Assembly (NCBI RefSeq): GCF_000371925.1
Contig: NZ_AQVE01000018.1
Location: forward strand, 1-64,000
DNA: 64,000 bases
Direction: 5' to 3'
Source: Thiolinea disciformis DSM 14473
GTDB taxonomy: Bacteria; Pseudomonadota; Gammaproteobacteria; Thiotrichales; Thiotrichaceae
Below the pieces are notes generated by a model. The model saw only the letters and a program-made list of their open reading frames with translations. It did no database searches and was not told the DNA's origin. Positions 1 through 7,832 of the stretch are shown in pieces. The translations under genes were made by a program, and so were the position numbers. The first letter of the stretch is position 1. Every line of letters starts with the position of its first letter.

Positions 1-3
1 AAG

Positions 4-27
4 CTACTGAGGGCGAACCCTCAGTAG
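4..27 (-). terminator. Hairpin ending the phage head-gene operon
   Basis: A perfect 10-bp stem (CTACTGAGGG against CCCTCAGTAG) encloses a 4-nt loop that reads UUCG on the minus-strand RNA. It begins 11 bases after the stop codon of the last phage gene. The bases after the stem run off the window, so the U-tract cannot be checked. The position and the very stable tetraloop hairpin support a transcription terminator or 3'-end stabiliser. Confidence 0.7.
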
Positions 28-37
28 GGGTTTATTG

Positions 38-1072
38 TTATGGATTAAGGTTAGGATCGTTTGGGTCAGAACCGGACAAATCCGCATTCGGATCAGGCTC
101 AGGCACTGGGTTAGGGTCAACCACCGGATCAGGGTCAAACACTGGGTCAGGCTCAGGTGCTGGATTAGGATCAACCACCGGATCAGGCTCAGGTGCTGGA
201 TTAGGATCAACCACCGGATCAGGCTCAGGTGCTGGATTAGGATCAACCACCGGATCAGGCTCAGGTACTGGATTAGGATCAACCACCGGATCAGGCTCAG
301 GTGCTGGCGTTATCACGCCCTGCGGTGTACCAATCATGCCGTCGCCATCAATATCAATCCCATCCGGCAAATCAGTCATCGTGCATGGCTCTAAGCTACC
401 AAAGTAATCAAACACTAAGTTTGTTCTCACCAGCTCGACTTCATCAATATAAGAGCAACCTGTGATTTCATCCGTTTGAGGGATTTTCAAATAATCACTA
501 TAGAACTCAGCTGTGATAGGCAAACCATCCGACGGCCAACTGTTGGTGCTAAAGTTTTTACGCCACTTTTCTGGAAGCTCGCCATCCGCAGAAATGCGCA
601 CATCGACAATACTAAGCGTGGCACTACGATCACCTGTTAACCAAAATTTCAAGCCGTAAGCAGACTGATTCGTATCACGTAAAAATTCGGTGCGGATACG
701 CTGTGGGCGATTAATAAAGCTGCGTAAAATCGATGCATTGCTAATGCGCTTGATTGTGCCGTCTGGCGCTTTCACATCAGTACAAGCATTGCCGAAAAAC
801 GCGCGCATTTTTTCGGATTGCATCAACTGTTTGAACAGCTCTTCCAGTCGTGACGGATTCACACCAGGTGTTTGCCCATTAATCAAATCGCGTAACTGTT
901 GAAGTTGTGTGGTCAACCGCTCTTCGAGTTGGGCACGCTTCAACTCTTGACTATTCGCAAAGCAGCTCATCATCTGGCGCTTTTGCCGATCCGATGACTC
1001 TTTAAATAATTGTGTAATAACATCCCCAGTTTCAATAACGTGCGATGCAGTGCTATAACTAGCTTCGGTCAT
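38..1072 (-). CDS. Phage structural protein with Asp-Pro repeat tail
   Basis: This 344-residue protein is the last gene of the minus-strand head operon. I do not recognise the family. Residues 1-240 look globular, with a charged, probably helical N-terminal third. Around residue 246 there is a DIDGDGMIG segment matching a calcium-binding EF-hand or dockerin-type loop. From about residue 257 to the end the chain is almost only Pro, Asp, Glu, Val, Asn and Ala, built from a 12-residue unit (PEPDPVVDPNPA) encoded by 36-bp tandem repeats. Such acidic proline-rich tails are usually extended linkers or surface-exposed decoration. It starts 11 bases after the previous gene and is followed by a strong hairpin. 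A virion surface or host-contact protein is an inference from position only. Confidence 0.6.
   Translation of the reverse strand: MTEASYSTASHVIETGDVITQLFKESSDRQKRQMMSCFANSQELKRAQLEERLTTQLQQLRDLINGQTPGVNPSRLEELFKQLMQSEKMRAFFGNACTDVKAPDGTIKRISNASILRSFINRPQRIRTEFLRDTNQSAYGLKFWLTGDRSATLSIVDVRISADGELPEKWRKNFSTNSWPSDGLPITAEFYSDYLKIPQTDEITGCSYIDEVELVRTNLVFDYFGSLEPCTMTDLPDGIDIDGDGMIGTPQGVITPAPEPDPVVDPNPVPEPDPVVDPNPAPEPDPVVDPNPAPEPDPVVDPNPAPEPDPVFDPDPVVDPNPVPEPDPNADLSGSDPNDPNLNP
157..300. repeat. Four 36-bp tandem repeats inside a CDS
   Basis: Four contiguous 36-bp units (starting at 157, 193, 229 and 265) lie inside the C-terminal coding part of the last phage gene. The first three are identical. 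The fourth differs by one base in its first codons. Degenerate half-units flank both sides. Each unit encodes 12 residues in frame, so gain or loss of units would change protein length without a frameshift. Confidence 0.9.
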
Positions 1073-1083
1073 GGATAAAACTC

Positions 1084-1503
1084 CTAATTATTATTGTCAA
1101 AACAAGCGGTGGATACCGCCGCATTAAATTGCAATCGACTCATATACGTCGGTGCAAAATCGGATGCAAAACGCCACTGCTCAAACTCCAGTAACATCGG
1201 GCCACCGTTTAATTGTTTCAGCGCATTCAGCACCTTCACTTGCAGGGCATCGTGGCGGTCATACGCAGCTAATACGTCATGCTCGCGGGTTTCCACACTC
1301 CACAAATCCAACTGAATCGCGGTTTTAGTGTCATTCAAGTCAGGGGAGGGCAGGTCGGTGTGCATGGGATAACAGTAGATAGCATCTACTTGCGGGGTAG
1401 TGCCCCATGCGCACGGTGCGATAAACATGCCTTGTTGTAGTTCCGCCGCAAATGCACTGCGCAACTGCTCATCAATAGCCCGCATTAACTCAGCCCAGCG
1501 CAT
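1084..1503 (-). CDS. Putative tail terminator / tail-completion protein
   Basis: This protein of about 139 residues directly follows the HK97-gp10-like gene, overlapping it by 14 bases. That is where tail terminator or tail-completion proteins normally lie. I chose the ATG at 1503 because AAGGAA sits 7 bases upstream. An in-frame TTG six bases earlier has no better signal. The protein opens with an amphipathic helix (RWAELMRAIDEQL) and then mixed strands, consistent with the small alpha/beta fold of this group, but no diagnostic motif is visible. The call rests mainly on gene order and size. Confidence 0.5.
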   Translation of the reverse strand: MRWAELMRAIDEQLRSAFAAELQQGMFIAPCAWGTTPQVDAIYCYPMHTDLPSPDLNDTKTAIQLDLWSVETREHDVLAAYDRHDALQVKVLNALKQLNGGPMLLEFEQWRFASDFAPTYMSRLQFNAAVSTACFDNNN

Positions 1504-1951
1504 TGGCAAGTTCCTTGGTCACGATATTGCGTGCCATCACTTCAAACGCCAGCGAATCCACATACTCACGCAAAAACGGCACGGGTTTTGTGCCAAAGCG
1601 CTGCAACTGACGCGCAATCGGATATAACGCGGATTCAGGTATGCCTTTTACTCGCATCCATGCCGACAAATCGGACAAATCCTCTAAATCCGACCGATAA
1701 CCTGCTTTGCGCCCATCATGCACCGCTTGCGCATAAGCCGTATCCATCAGTACATCTGCACCGGTGGCGGTGCGAATGGGTCGGATACTGCGGGCTAATT
1801 GTCCGGTGGCATGCGGGGCCAGTGGCTGCACCTGTGCTGCGGTACGTGCTGCAATCTGATACGTGCTGCGCTGCAACACCTCATTAACCAGCCAAGGCAA
1901 ATGCCTAATCTGGTCTAAATCTTGCGGATTAATTTGGATACTAATGCGCAC
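1490..1951 (-). CDS. HK97 gp10-like head-tail joining protein
   Basis: This 153-residue protein resembles the HK97-gp10 family of neck proteins. It has an N-terminal helix, an Ala/Thr-rich helix, then the typical PHATGQLARSIR segment followed by a short beta region with TAYAQAVHDG. In this family the protein sits at the portal-tail interface. It begins with GTG at 1951. AGAGG lies 7 bases upstream, and no ATG in the first 70 codons gives a sensible protein. It overlaps the upstream gene by 11 bases and the downstream one by 14, indicating translational coupling. Confidence 0.7.
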   Translation of the reverse strand: MRISIQINPQDLDQIRHLPWLVNEVLQRSTYQIAARTAAQVQPLAPHATGQLARSIRPIRTATGADVLMDTAYAQAVHDGRKAGYRSDLEDLSDLSAWMRVKGIPESALYPIARQLQRFGTKPVPFLREYVDSLAFEVMARNIVTKELANALG

Positions 1952-2567
1952 GTTTTAGCCTCTCAAACTCACCCATCAGTGCATTAAAGGCATCTTGCGG
2001 CTTGGTATAGGTGGCAGGTGTCATACCTCGATTAATCGTCACCGGTGCAACCACATGCGCCGCAATTAACTCGGTCATGAGTGACGCCAACGCGCGTACT
2101 TTTAAGAGTTCCCAGTCAGAGGGCAGGACGGTGCAGGTTTGCTCGGTTAAGACGTGGTTTTCACCATAATAAAATTCAAACTGATCACCATGCACGGCGA
2201 TCATGCGAAAACTAGGGGCAGGGGAGAAGTGCAGGACACGCTTACCCATGATCTTGGTCATCTGCACCCGCGCCGGTGGCTCGTAGTCCATATCCCAAAG
2301 CGGTTGTGTCGCTTGTAAACCCCAATCAGTGCCCAGATACCTAGCGGCAAAAGGAGGGGCAGGGTATTGCGCTTGTCCAGAGACCAGTGTCAACGTCGCT
2401 TGCAGGGTAATCGGACGTGCATCGCCTTTCGACAAATCTACCAGCGCCGCATCAATCGCCAAATCCCAGCTTTTATCTGCCAGCCGGTGGCGTTCACTGT
2501 TCATGATGCGCTGCAAATCAGTGATCAATTCTGAGCGTTTAATGGCTAAGCGCTGGCAATCGGTCAT
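1941..2567 (-). CDS. Putative head-completion (neck) protein
   Basis: This 208-residue protein lies just before the gp10-like gene and just after the lysis genes. A helical N-terminus (residues 1-55) leads into a beta-rich middle and then helices near the end. This layout, with the phrase LTLVSGQAQYPAPPFAARYLG, resembles phage head-completion or adaptor proteins that bind under the portal. No catalytic motif is visible. The start is ATG with a weak ribosome site. The end overlaps the next start by 11 bases. Function is inferred from order and size. Confidence 0.5.
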   Translation of the reverse strand: MTDCQRLAIKRSELITDLQRIMNSERHRLADKSWDLAIDAALVDLSKGDARPITLQATLTLVSGQAQYPAPPFAARYLGTDWGLQATQPLWDMDYEPPARVQMTKIMGKRVLHFSPAPSFRMIAVHGDQFEFYYGENHVLTEQTCTVLPSDWELLKVRALASLMTELIAAHVVAPVTINRGMTPATYTKPQDAFNALMGEFERLKRAH

Positions 2568-2803
2568 TGCAACACCCGCATCCGCTGCTCTAAATCTATT
2601 TTATGTAACTGATCTTTGCGCGCTTCTTCGCGCTGTTTGCGTTTGTGTTCTTGGTGATTGAAATACAGATTGGCTCCGAACGTCAGCACGACGAATAGCA
2701 AACTTAATACACTCAGCCACAAATTAATTTGTAATCCCAGTACAACCGTTGCACCGGATGCGCCATAGCTCAAGCCGGTGGCGACTGCAATCGTATTTTG
2801 CAT
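2564..2803 (-). CDS. Small holin-like membrane protein
   Basis: The protein is 79 residues long when started at the ATG at 2803. An upstream ATG at 2845 would add 14 polar residues that look like leader sequence. It has a glycine- and alanine-rich first hydrophobic segment (residues about 6-24), a second strongly hydrophobic segment (about 28-46), then a highly charged tail of Lys, Arg and Glu. Small size, one or two membrane helices, a charged C-terminus and a position next to the endolysin gene are typical of phage holins or pinholins. A Rz-like spanin is less likely because the protein is short and lacks a long coiled coil. Confidence 0.6.
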   Translation of the reverse strand: MQNTIAVATGLSYGASGATVVLGLQINLWLSVLSLLFVVLTFGANLYFNHQEHKRKQREEARKDQLHKIDLEQRMRVLQ

Positions 2804-2849
2804 AGTTTCTTTATTATTATTTTGGGAATACGGAAGCGTCCTCATATCA

Positions 2850-3776
2850 CTACCCTGTGACCGAATGTGCCCGAATGGGTTTACTGGTAAACCAAGTGCG
2901 CAATGCTATCGTCACTAAACCCTGTACAGTATTCAGTCCCGCACCAATCATGGCGACATGCTCAGGGGATAATCCCGCTATAAACGGCACACCACAACTG
3001 GCTGCCATACCGACAATCTGCACCCAATTAATCTTAGATTGGTGCGCTTTTTTGGTGTTCTTGGACTGTTCTTTTTGTGCCAACCATGCTTGATAGTCTG
3101 GATCAATCGGCGGCTGATAGCTTTTTGACTCACTAGCGCCAAATGCTTGATCATCAGAGGCTGAGTCATCGCCGGAAAAATAGTTATCCACAGCCGCCGC
3201 ATCTACATCCGCATCTGGCACGCGATTTTGCCACCCTTGGCTGAACGCCTCATCTTTCGGACGTTGTTCCGCTAAATCTTGATAGTGCACCGATTGGCGA
3301 CTCGCCAACATTTTGACTAAGGTATTTTCGGCAATGACTTTGCCACGTTTGGTGAACAACGCGCGCAACACATTCAAGGTTTGCACGCCCATGGCCCCAT
3401 CAACGGATACATCTGGATAATACGTGCCACCGTTATTCAGCACGTTCAAAGCCCGCTGTAGCCATTTCACCGCTACACTAGGTCCCAGATTGACTGCAAT
3501 ATCAAATAAGCGTTCTGCCAGTTTAGGGCTAAGTGTTCCAACTTCATCTAAGCGCAAGGGATACCAGTAACCCTGCTCATAGATTTCATAAGCATCGGCT
3601 GGCGTTAATTCAGCCACATTGCGAAAACCATATTGCTGTGCAGTGGCTGCGGTAATGCCATAGTTAGTGCGACCACCTGAATCAGCACGGTGATTGGAAT
3701 AACCACCTTCAATTTGCTTCACACGATTAATAATATCGCGCCGTTGTTGAGCCAATGGCAGGGGATTCATAGCCAT
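2850..3776 (-). CDS. GH108-type endolysin with hydrophobic C-terminus
   Basis: This is a peptidoglycan muramidase of the glycoside hydrolase 108 family. The catalytic-site signature EGGYSNHRADSGGRTNYGIT begins at Glu23, the expected catalytic acid. A peptidoglycan-binding-3-like region follows (GAMGVQTLNVLRAL, about residues 125-165). After a polar linker the last 60 residues are hydrophobic (about 247-295) and probably membrane-associated, which is unusual for a soluble endolysin. The ATG at 3776 was chosen because GGAG lies five bases upstream. The longer reading frame from 3827 lacks a site. It overlaps the beta-helix gene by a few bases and precedes the holin-like gene, so the lysis pair sits inside the head operon. 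Confidence 0.8.
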   Translation of the reverse strand: MAMNPLPLAQQRRDIINRVKQIEGGYSNHRADSGGRTNYGITAATAQQYGFRNVAELTPADAYEIYEQGYWYPLRLDEVGTLSPKLAERLFDIAVNLGPSVAVKWLQRALNVLNNGGTYYPDVSVDGAMGVQTLNVLRALFTKRGKVIAENTLVKMLASRQSVHYQDLAEQRPKDEAFSQGWQNRVPDADVDAAAVDNYFSGDDSASDDQAFGASESKSYQPPIDPDYQAWLAQKEQSKNTKKAHQSKINWVQIVGMAASCGVPFIAGLSPEHVAMIGAGLNTVQGLVTIALRTWFTSKPIRAHSVTG

Positions 3777-4615
3777 ACAATCTCCGGTGCAGTAATCGCG
3801 CTCATCCGCACATTGGTGGACGGACAATAATCGGCTTTGGACGTGCCGATTTTCAGTTTGCTGTCAGCGTGCTTAAGGTTGATATTGCGCAGCGACACAT
3901 CGTGCGCCTCAGCAAGCTGCAAGCCAACTTCGTGATCCGTATCAATGTGGATATTCACCAGCTCCGCATCATGCAGTGAACCATCGCTTAAAATAATGCC
4001 CTGCATCCAACGCGAAAGCGGCGCAAAATCGCTGCGATTCTCAATATAAATGTCACGCAACTTAATATTTCTAAGACTTTTAGTGCGTTGTTCTTCAGGC
4101 AACGCCATCGGGAAAAGCTGCACACCATCGCTGTGTTCGCGTTCATCACCCCAAAATGCTTTTGCGATTTGTACCTGTGATGCTTGGGCATTATCAGACA
4201 GCAAACGCAACGCATCCGCGCTGAAACCTTCTACCGATAGCCCTAAAACACTGCAATAGGGTGCTAGCAAGCCGACACCGAAACGCACACCGGAAAGCGC
4301 ACATTGCTCAATGGCACAACCATTGCCACGCAACAAAATACCTGATCGCGCGCAGCGCCAATCCAACTGCAACCACTCTTCATAGGAATTGTGATGCGTC
4401 ACATTTCTAATCAGACAATCAGTAGAGTCGCGCACTTCGACTAGCGGCTGCGTTACGTGCACGGGACTGAGCGCATTGCTTGAAAAATGCACGCCCATAA
4501 AATCCAGTTCCACAGCCGCGCAATCCACCAGTAACACACCATCTAGCTCAGAATCCACCGGCAGACGATCTGCAATGGAAATAGTGCTTTTTTTCTCGCC
4601 GCGAATGGTTAGCAT
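3767..4615 (-). CDS. Predicted right-handed beta-helix protein
   Basis: This 282-residue protein contains repeated short strands with the pattern of a right-handed parallel beta-helix, for example IRNVTHHNS, IEQCALSGVRFG, LRNIKLRDIYIEN and LRNINLKHAD, at intervals of about 22-28 residues. Phage beta-helix proteins are commonly tailspikes, glycan lyases or capsid decorations. No catalytic residues can be assigned. The ATG at 4615 overlaps the stop of the previous gene (TGATG), so I prefer it to the GTG three bases upstream. Its place between capsid and endolysin genes is odd for a tailspike and may suggest a decoration or wall-degrading role. Confidence 0.6.
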   Translation of the reverse strand: MLTIRGEKKSTISIADRLPVDSELDGVLLVDCAAVELDFMGVHFSSNALSPVHVTQPLVEVRDSTDCLIRNVTHHNSYEEWLQLDWRCARSGILLRGNGCAIEQCALSGVRFGVGLLAPYCSVLGLSVEGFSADALRLLSDNAQASQVQIAKAFWGDEREHSDGVQLFPMALPEEQRTKSLRNIKLRDIYIENRSDFAPLSRWMQGIILSDGSLHDAELVNIHIDTDHEVGLQLAEAHDVSLRNINLKHADSKLKIGTSKADYCPSTNVRMSAITAPEIVWL

Positions 4616-4971
4616 CACTGCACCGCCGCACGCGCCAAAATGGCTGCATTAATCGCATCAGTCACAGCTTTACGCGGCTTGTCGGCTTTGCTTTCAAGGG
4701 CCAATAACTGTTGCAATTGATCAGCGGCCAGCGCATCCAGCTTGGCAACAATTTCTTTTTCAGGAAAAGCCAAAATTGCCTGTAATACTTCATCAGGATT
4801 TGGCTTAGCTGGATTCTCTGCCGGTGCAGATGTATCAACTTTCTGCACCCACTTGGCATACGCTTTCGGAATTTCCGCTTCATGCGCCACAATCGTGGCA
4901 TTCACCGAACACCATTGGCTGCCGATCATGAGCGGACGCTTGCCTTTATTGGTGAAAAATACTTGGCTCAT
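4615..4971 (-). CDS. Small protein following the capsid gene, unknown
   Basis: This 118-residue protein is encoded 9 bases after the capsid fusion gene. The N-terminus (VFFTNKGKRPLMIGSQW) looks like short beta strands. The C-terminal two thirds, from about residue 57, is Ala/Lys/Leu-rich and helical with repeated KLDALAADQ-like stretches. I do not recognise a family. Genes in this position are often head decoration or stabilisation proteins, or early connector proteins. It ends in a TGATG overlap with the next gene. Confidence 0.5.
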   Translation of the reverse strand: MSQVFFTNKGKRPLMIGSQWCSVNATIVAHEAEIPKAYAKWVQKVDTSAPAENPAKPNPDEVLQAILAFPEKEIVAKLDALAADQLQQLLALESKADKPRKAVTDAINAAILARAAVQ

Positions 4972-4980
4972 ACCTCACCC

Positions 4981-7521
4981 CTAGCGTGTGGTGCTGTCAT
5001 AAACCAGCACTGAGGTGTAACGGTTGCGCACCGGATCAGGGGTATAAATCGAATTATATTCTTCGCCGTAAGCAATCTTTTCGCCGGTCGGTTGACCTGA
5101 TGAGTTCGTTGCTTCAAAGGGTGCACCGACACTAAACGCCTTGGCGATCTTGTATGCTGTCAAACCGCGTTGCCCAATCAACACGCGCTGTGACGCTAAA
5201 TCCACACCTGGCGCATCCACATTGAAAGCAGGTAAGCCTTTAATTTCCAACAAATCGCCATTCAAGTTTAAGTTGGTGCCATTTTTATTCAGCGATACTG
5301 CAAACTGTTCCGCTTTGCTGGCGGTGTTGTTTAGGACACGGCTCATTGCCGCATACTCTGGATTGACAAACCGACTAGAACTCATCATTGCCGATTGATC
5401 ACCAATAGCATCCAACAAACCATTCAAATGTTTGTGGAAATCCACACCCGACGCTGGGTTTAGGTCGAACTTGACGATATTAGAAGGGGTGTAATAACTA
5501 ATTGTTGCCGCCACGCCCGCTTGTGGCACACCCAATTGATTCACAATTTGGATATAACCCAAGTTCAGGTTGGCAAAACGCCAATAGTTGCCAGCAGCTA
5601 AGGTGCCGCCCGTGTAATAGGGCAGGGTAGCTGCGCCCACCTTAACCACAACAGGGCATTCAGCATTACCTTGATTCACCCCTTTTAAATTCTTCGCTTG
5701 GAAGGGGCGAACAATCGGGAATTGAGCAGTTTTTGTGATCCCCTGCGCATCAGTAGCTGCCAAGGTTTCCGCAGTAGCCAAACCCACCCCAATCGCACTC
5801 ACGGTATCGGATGCACGCAACATCTCATTGGACACACGCATGTGTACCAACTCTTTCATAATGCGTGTATTAGAGGCGATGTTCTCCGCCCAAGCGTTCC
5901 AATTTACCAAGCCATTTTCACTAAAGAACATGGATTCATTGGATAAACGCATGGCCAGTTTCATGGGTGTCAAATAGGCAGACACATACTTCACTTGTGT
6001 GCCCGCCGATGGAATGCCTTGCGCTTCATACACAATGCCATCATTCGGGATCACACCCGCAAAACGATCCTCATACGGGATTTGCGTAGTTTCGGTGGCA
6101 CTCGGATCGGTATCCGTCATCACCAATTGAAGAATATTCAAATTGGCGAGTGCTTCGCGAATCACCGTGCGCTGCACAGAGTAGGGCAGATACAAGTTGC
6201 TGGTGGTCATGCTGGTATTGGTAGCACTGCCCAGCATCTTGTGCTCTTCAGCCAACTGACGTGCAAAACGACGATCAAAATCAGCCAATACTTTGCTGAC
6301 AAATGCCTGATTCGGCATCTTGTCAGTTTGCAAAGGCAAAATGCCGGTCTGGTGTTGCCAGCTTTGGCGTAATGCCTGATCCACGGTTTCTTGCAGTGAT
6401 TTAATCGTGTTTGAGTCATCCACGGTGATGCGAGTCGCACCCGCTACGCTATAACCCATACCCGCTAATTGCTGCTGTGCCGCTTGACGATTCGCCATCG
6501 TGATAAAGCTTTCTGCCAAGGTTTTGGCGGCTTCATCCGTCATGCCTAAACTAATCGCGCTTTGATTCGCTTTTAGTTCGGTTTTTACGGCATCACTCAA
6601 GCCCGTCGCTGCATCAATGGCATCCGTAAACACTTTGCGCTTATTAGCCAAGGCCGTTTGCTGTTCTGCGAGTTTGCGCACTTGTTCCGTTTCGCGCTCT
6701 TCTAGCATCTTAGTGACATCAGTCGCACTTAAGCCTGTAGTAGAGACATTAACGACCACCGGCTGATCATTGGCTGCTTCGCCTAATTGCTTGATGGCTG
6801 CATCGGCTGATGCTTTGAACGCATCAAACAAGGTTTGCAGCTTAGCTGGATCATCGCCCAACGCCTTTGCCTCTGTTTCAAACGACGTCGCCAGCGCGTC
6901 AGTCAGTTGTTTGGATGCTTTCTTGCCTGCTAAGTATTCACGCAAGCGTTTCAAAAATTCGTTCATTGTTATTGTTCCGATAGCAGGATCAAAAAAGGTT
7001 TTAATATCGTCAGCAGTGGATTCAGAAAGGTAAACCGGCTCCATGCCCTTAATATGCGGGCGTGTCACCAATGCAGCGCCCAGCAACACCGCACCAAACA
7101 CGCGCTGCGGTACTTCATTACTGACATAGTTATCGTGATATTCCGCGCTTACATAAATAAAGCCGCGCTCACGATTCGCTTTAATGCCATAAGGCGTCCA
7201 AGTGACTTGTGCTTTTAAACGGTCGCCACTCACAAATAAGCGCGTGATTTCACCAGCCGAACCTTCTTCAGGTTCATGCGCCACATCCATCAATATTTTT
7301 TGACCGTAAGCATTGGCTTGGAAATTGTTGACCAATTCCTGCAATAACTGAGGAGTGACTTCAAAGTCACCGTATTGTGAATGGGTAAATTTGCCGGTGC
7401 GTAGTACGGTAATCGTGGACGATAGCTGTTCAGGTGCGAGTTTGACTGCATCAGCTAGCACTAAACGCCGTAAATGAGCGCTTGAGGATTCTTCCAGTTT
7501 AAAGTGCCGACCTAATGCCAT
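4981..7521 (-). CDS. Fused prohead protease / scaffold / major capsid protein
   Basis: This 846-residue protein appears to join three normally separate head functions. Residues about 30-165 resemble Mu-gpI-type prohead proteases, with a candidate catalytic His82 (MDVAHEPE) and Ser125 (YVSAEY). Residues about 185-365 are Ala/Lys/Glu-rich and partly coiled coil, as expected of a scaffold. From about residue 400 the sequence looks like an HK97-fold major capsid protein. The reading frame is uninterrupted. An internal ATG at 6966 (Met186), preceded by GGAA, could yield a scaffold-capsid product lacking the protease. Separate protease and capsid chains would normally arise by self-cleavage near residues 400-440. 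The start ATG lies nine bases after a 7-bp hairpin. Confidence 0.8.
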   Translation of the reverse strand: MALGRHFKLEESSSAHLRRLVLADAVKLAPEQLSSTITVLRTGKFTHSQYGDFEVTPQLLQELVNNFQANAYGQKILMDVAHEPEEGSAGEITRLFVSGDRLKAQVTWTPYGIKANRERGFIYVSAEYHDNYVSNEVPQRVFGAVLLGAALVTRPHIKGMEPVYLSESTADDIKTFFDPAIGTITMNEFLKRLREYLAGKKASKQLTDALATSFETEAKALGDDPAKLQTLFDAFKASADAAIKQLGEAANDQPVVVNVSTTGLSATDVTKMLEERETEQVRKLAEQQTALANKRKVFTDAIDAATGLSDAVKTELKANQSAISLGMTDEAAKTLAESFITMANRQAAQQQLAGMGYSVAGATRITVDDSNTIKSLQETVDQALRQSWQHQTGILPLQTDKMPNQAFVSKVLADFDRRFARQLAEEHKMLGSATNTSMTTSNLYLPYSVQRTVIREALANLNILQLVMTDTDPSATETTQIPYEDRFAGVIPNDGIVYEAQGIPSAGTQVKYVSAYLTPMKLAMRLSNESMFFSENGLVNWNAWAENIASNTRIMKELVHMRVSNEMLRASDTVSAIGVGLATAETLAATDAQGITKTAQFPIVRPFQAKNLKGVNQGNAECPVVVKVGAATLPYYTGGTLAAGNYWRFANLNLGYIQIVNQLGVPQAGVAATISYYTPSNIVKFDLNPASGVDFHKHLNGLLDAIGDQSAMMSSSRFVNPEYAAMSRVLNNTASKAEQFAVSLNKNGTNLNLNGDLLEIKGLPAFNVDAPGVDLASQRVLIGQRGLTAYKIAKAFSVGAPFEATNSSGQPTGEKIAYGEEYNSIYTPDPVRNRYTSVLVYDSTTR
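6966..6966 (-). promoter_or_regulatory. Candidate internal translation start in capsid fusion
   Basis: An in-frame ATG (codon 186) is preceded by GGAA eight bases upstream, exactly at the predicted protease-scaffold border (MNEFLKRLREYL). Lambda C/Nu3 and Mu I/Z use such nested starts to make scaffold. Here it would give a 661-residue scaffold-capsid chain. This is inference from position and a modest ribosome site. Confidence 0.3.
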
Positions 7522-7530
7522 AACTCACTG

Positions 7531-7590
7531 ATCTAACGAATATAGTTAGATAGCGTTATACCACGGGCTGGCGTCCAAAAGGCTGGACGC
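7531..7590 (-). promoter_or_regulatory. Two hairpins in the leader of the capsid gene
   Basis: Two inverted repeats lie in the 79-base gap between the HTH gene and the capsid fusion gene. One is a perfect 7-bp ATCTAAC/GTTAGAT with a 7-base loop (7531-7551). The other is GCGTCC/GGACGC (7571-7590). Neither has a following U-tract on the minus strand, so they look like RNA processing, mRNA stability or protein-binding sites rather than terminators. The first ends just before the capsid ribosome site. Confidence 0.45.
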
Positions 7591-7600
7591 TATAAAGGGA

Positions 7601-7831
7601 TTAAATACCGTTTATCTGTTTATGCTTGATAATCGGGCACTGTTCGCGCGGCTTGCCAAAGGTCTTGCACCAAAACTCAATTAGGGATTCGCCCTTGCTG
7701 TGAGTCGGTTCAGACTGCGTGCTTTTCCAAGCATAAAGTGTCGACTTGGCGACACAGGATTTTTTGGCAATCGTGCGCATACTAAAGCGTGTCTGTAATT
7801 GCGTTAAAATTTCAGCCCAATCGATATACAT
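7601..7831 (-). CDS. Small HTH DNA-binding protein
   Basis: This 76-residue protein has a compact helix-turn-helix-like stretch at about residues 17-36 (MRTIAKKSCVAKSTLYAWKS), matching the pattern of short homeodomain-like or transposase-type HTH motifs. The remainder is basic with two cysteines. It begins one base after the MuF gene stop (TAATATG). It is the only obvious sequence-specific DNA-binding protein in the phage region besides the integrase, so it could control late promoters or assist packaging. That role is inference. Confidence 0.55.
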   Translation of the reverse strand: MYIDWAEILTQLQTRFSMRTIAKKSCVAKSTLYAWKSTQSEPTHSKGESLIEFWCKTFGKPREQCPIIKHKQINGI

Positions 7832-7832
7832 A

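Noticed and set aside
157-300. Tandem 36-bp repeats as a CRISPR array
   Set aside because: The units are directly adjacent without spacers and are in frame inside a coding region.
35-394. Plus- and minus-strand open frames across the repeat tract
   Set aside because: They are shadows created by the 36-bp repeats of the real minus-strand gene. Their translations are low-complexity Arg/Ile or Leu/Ile repeats.
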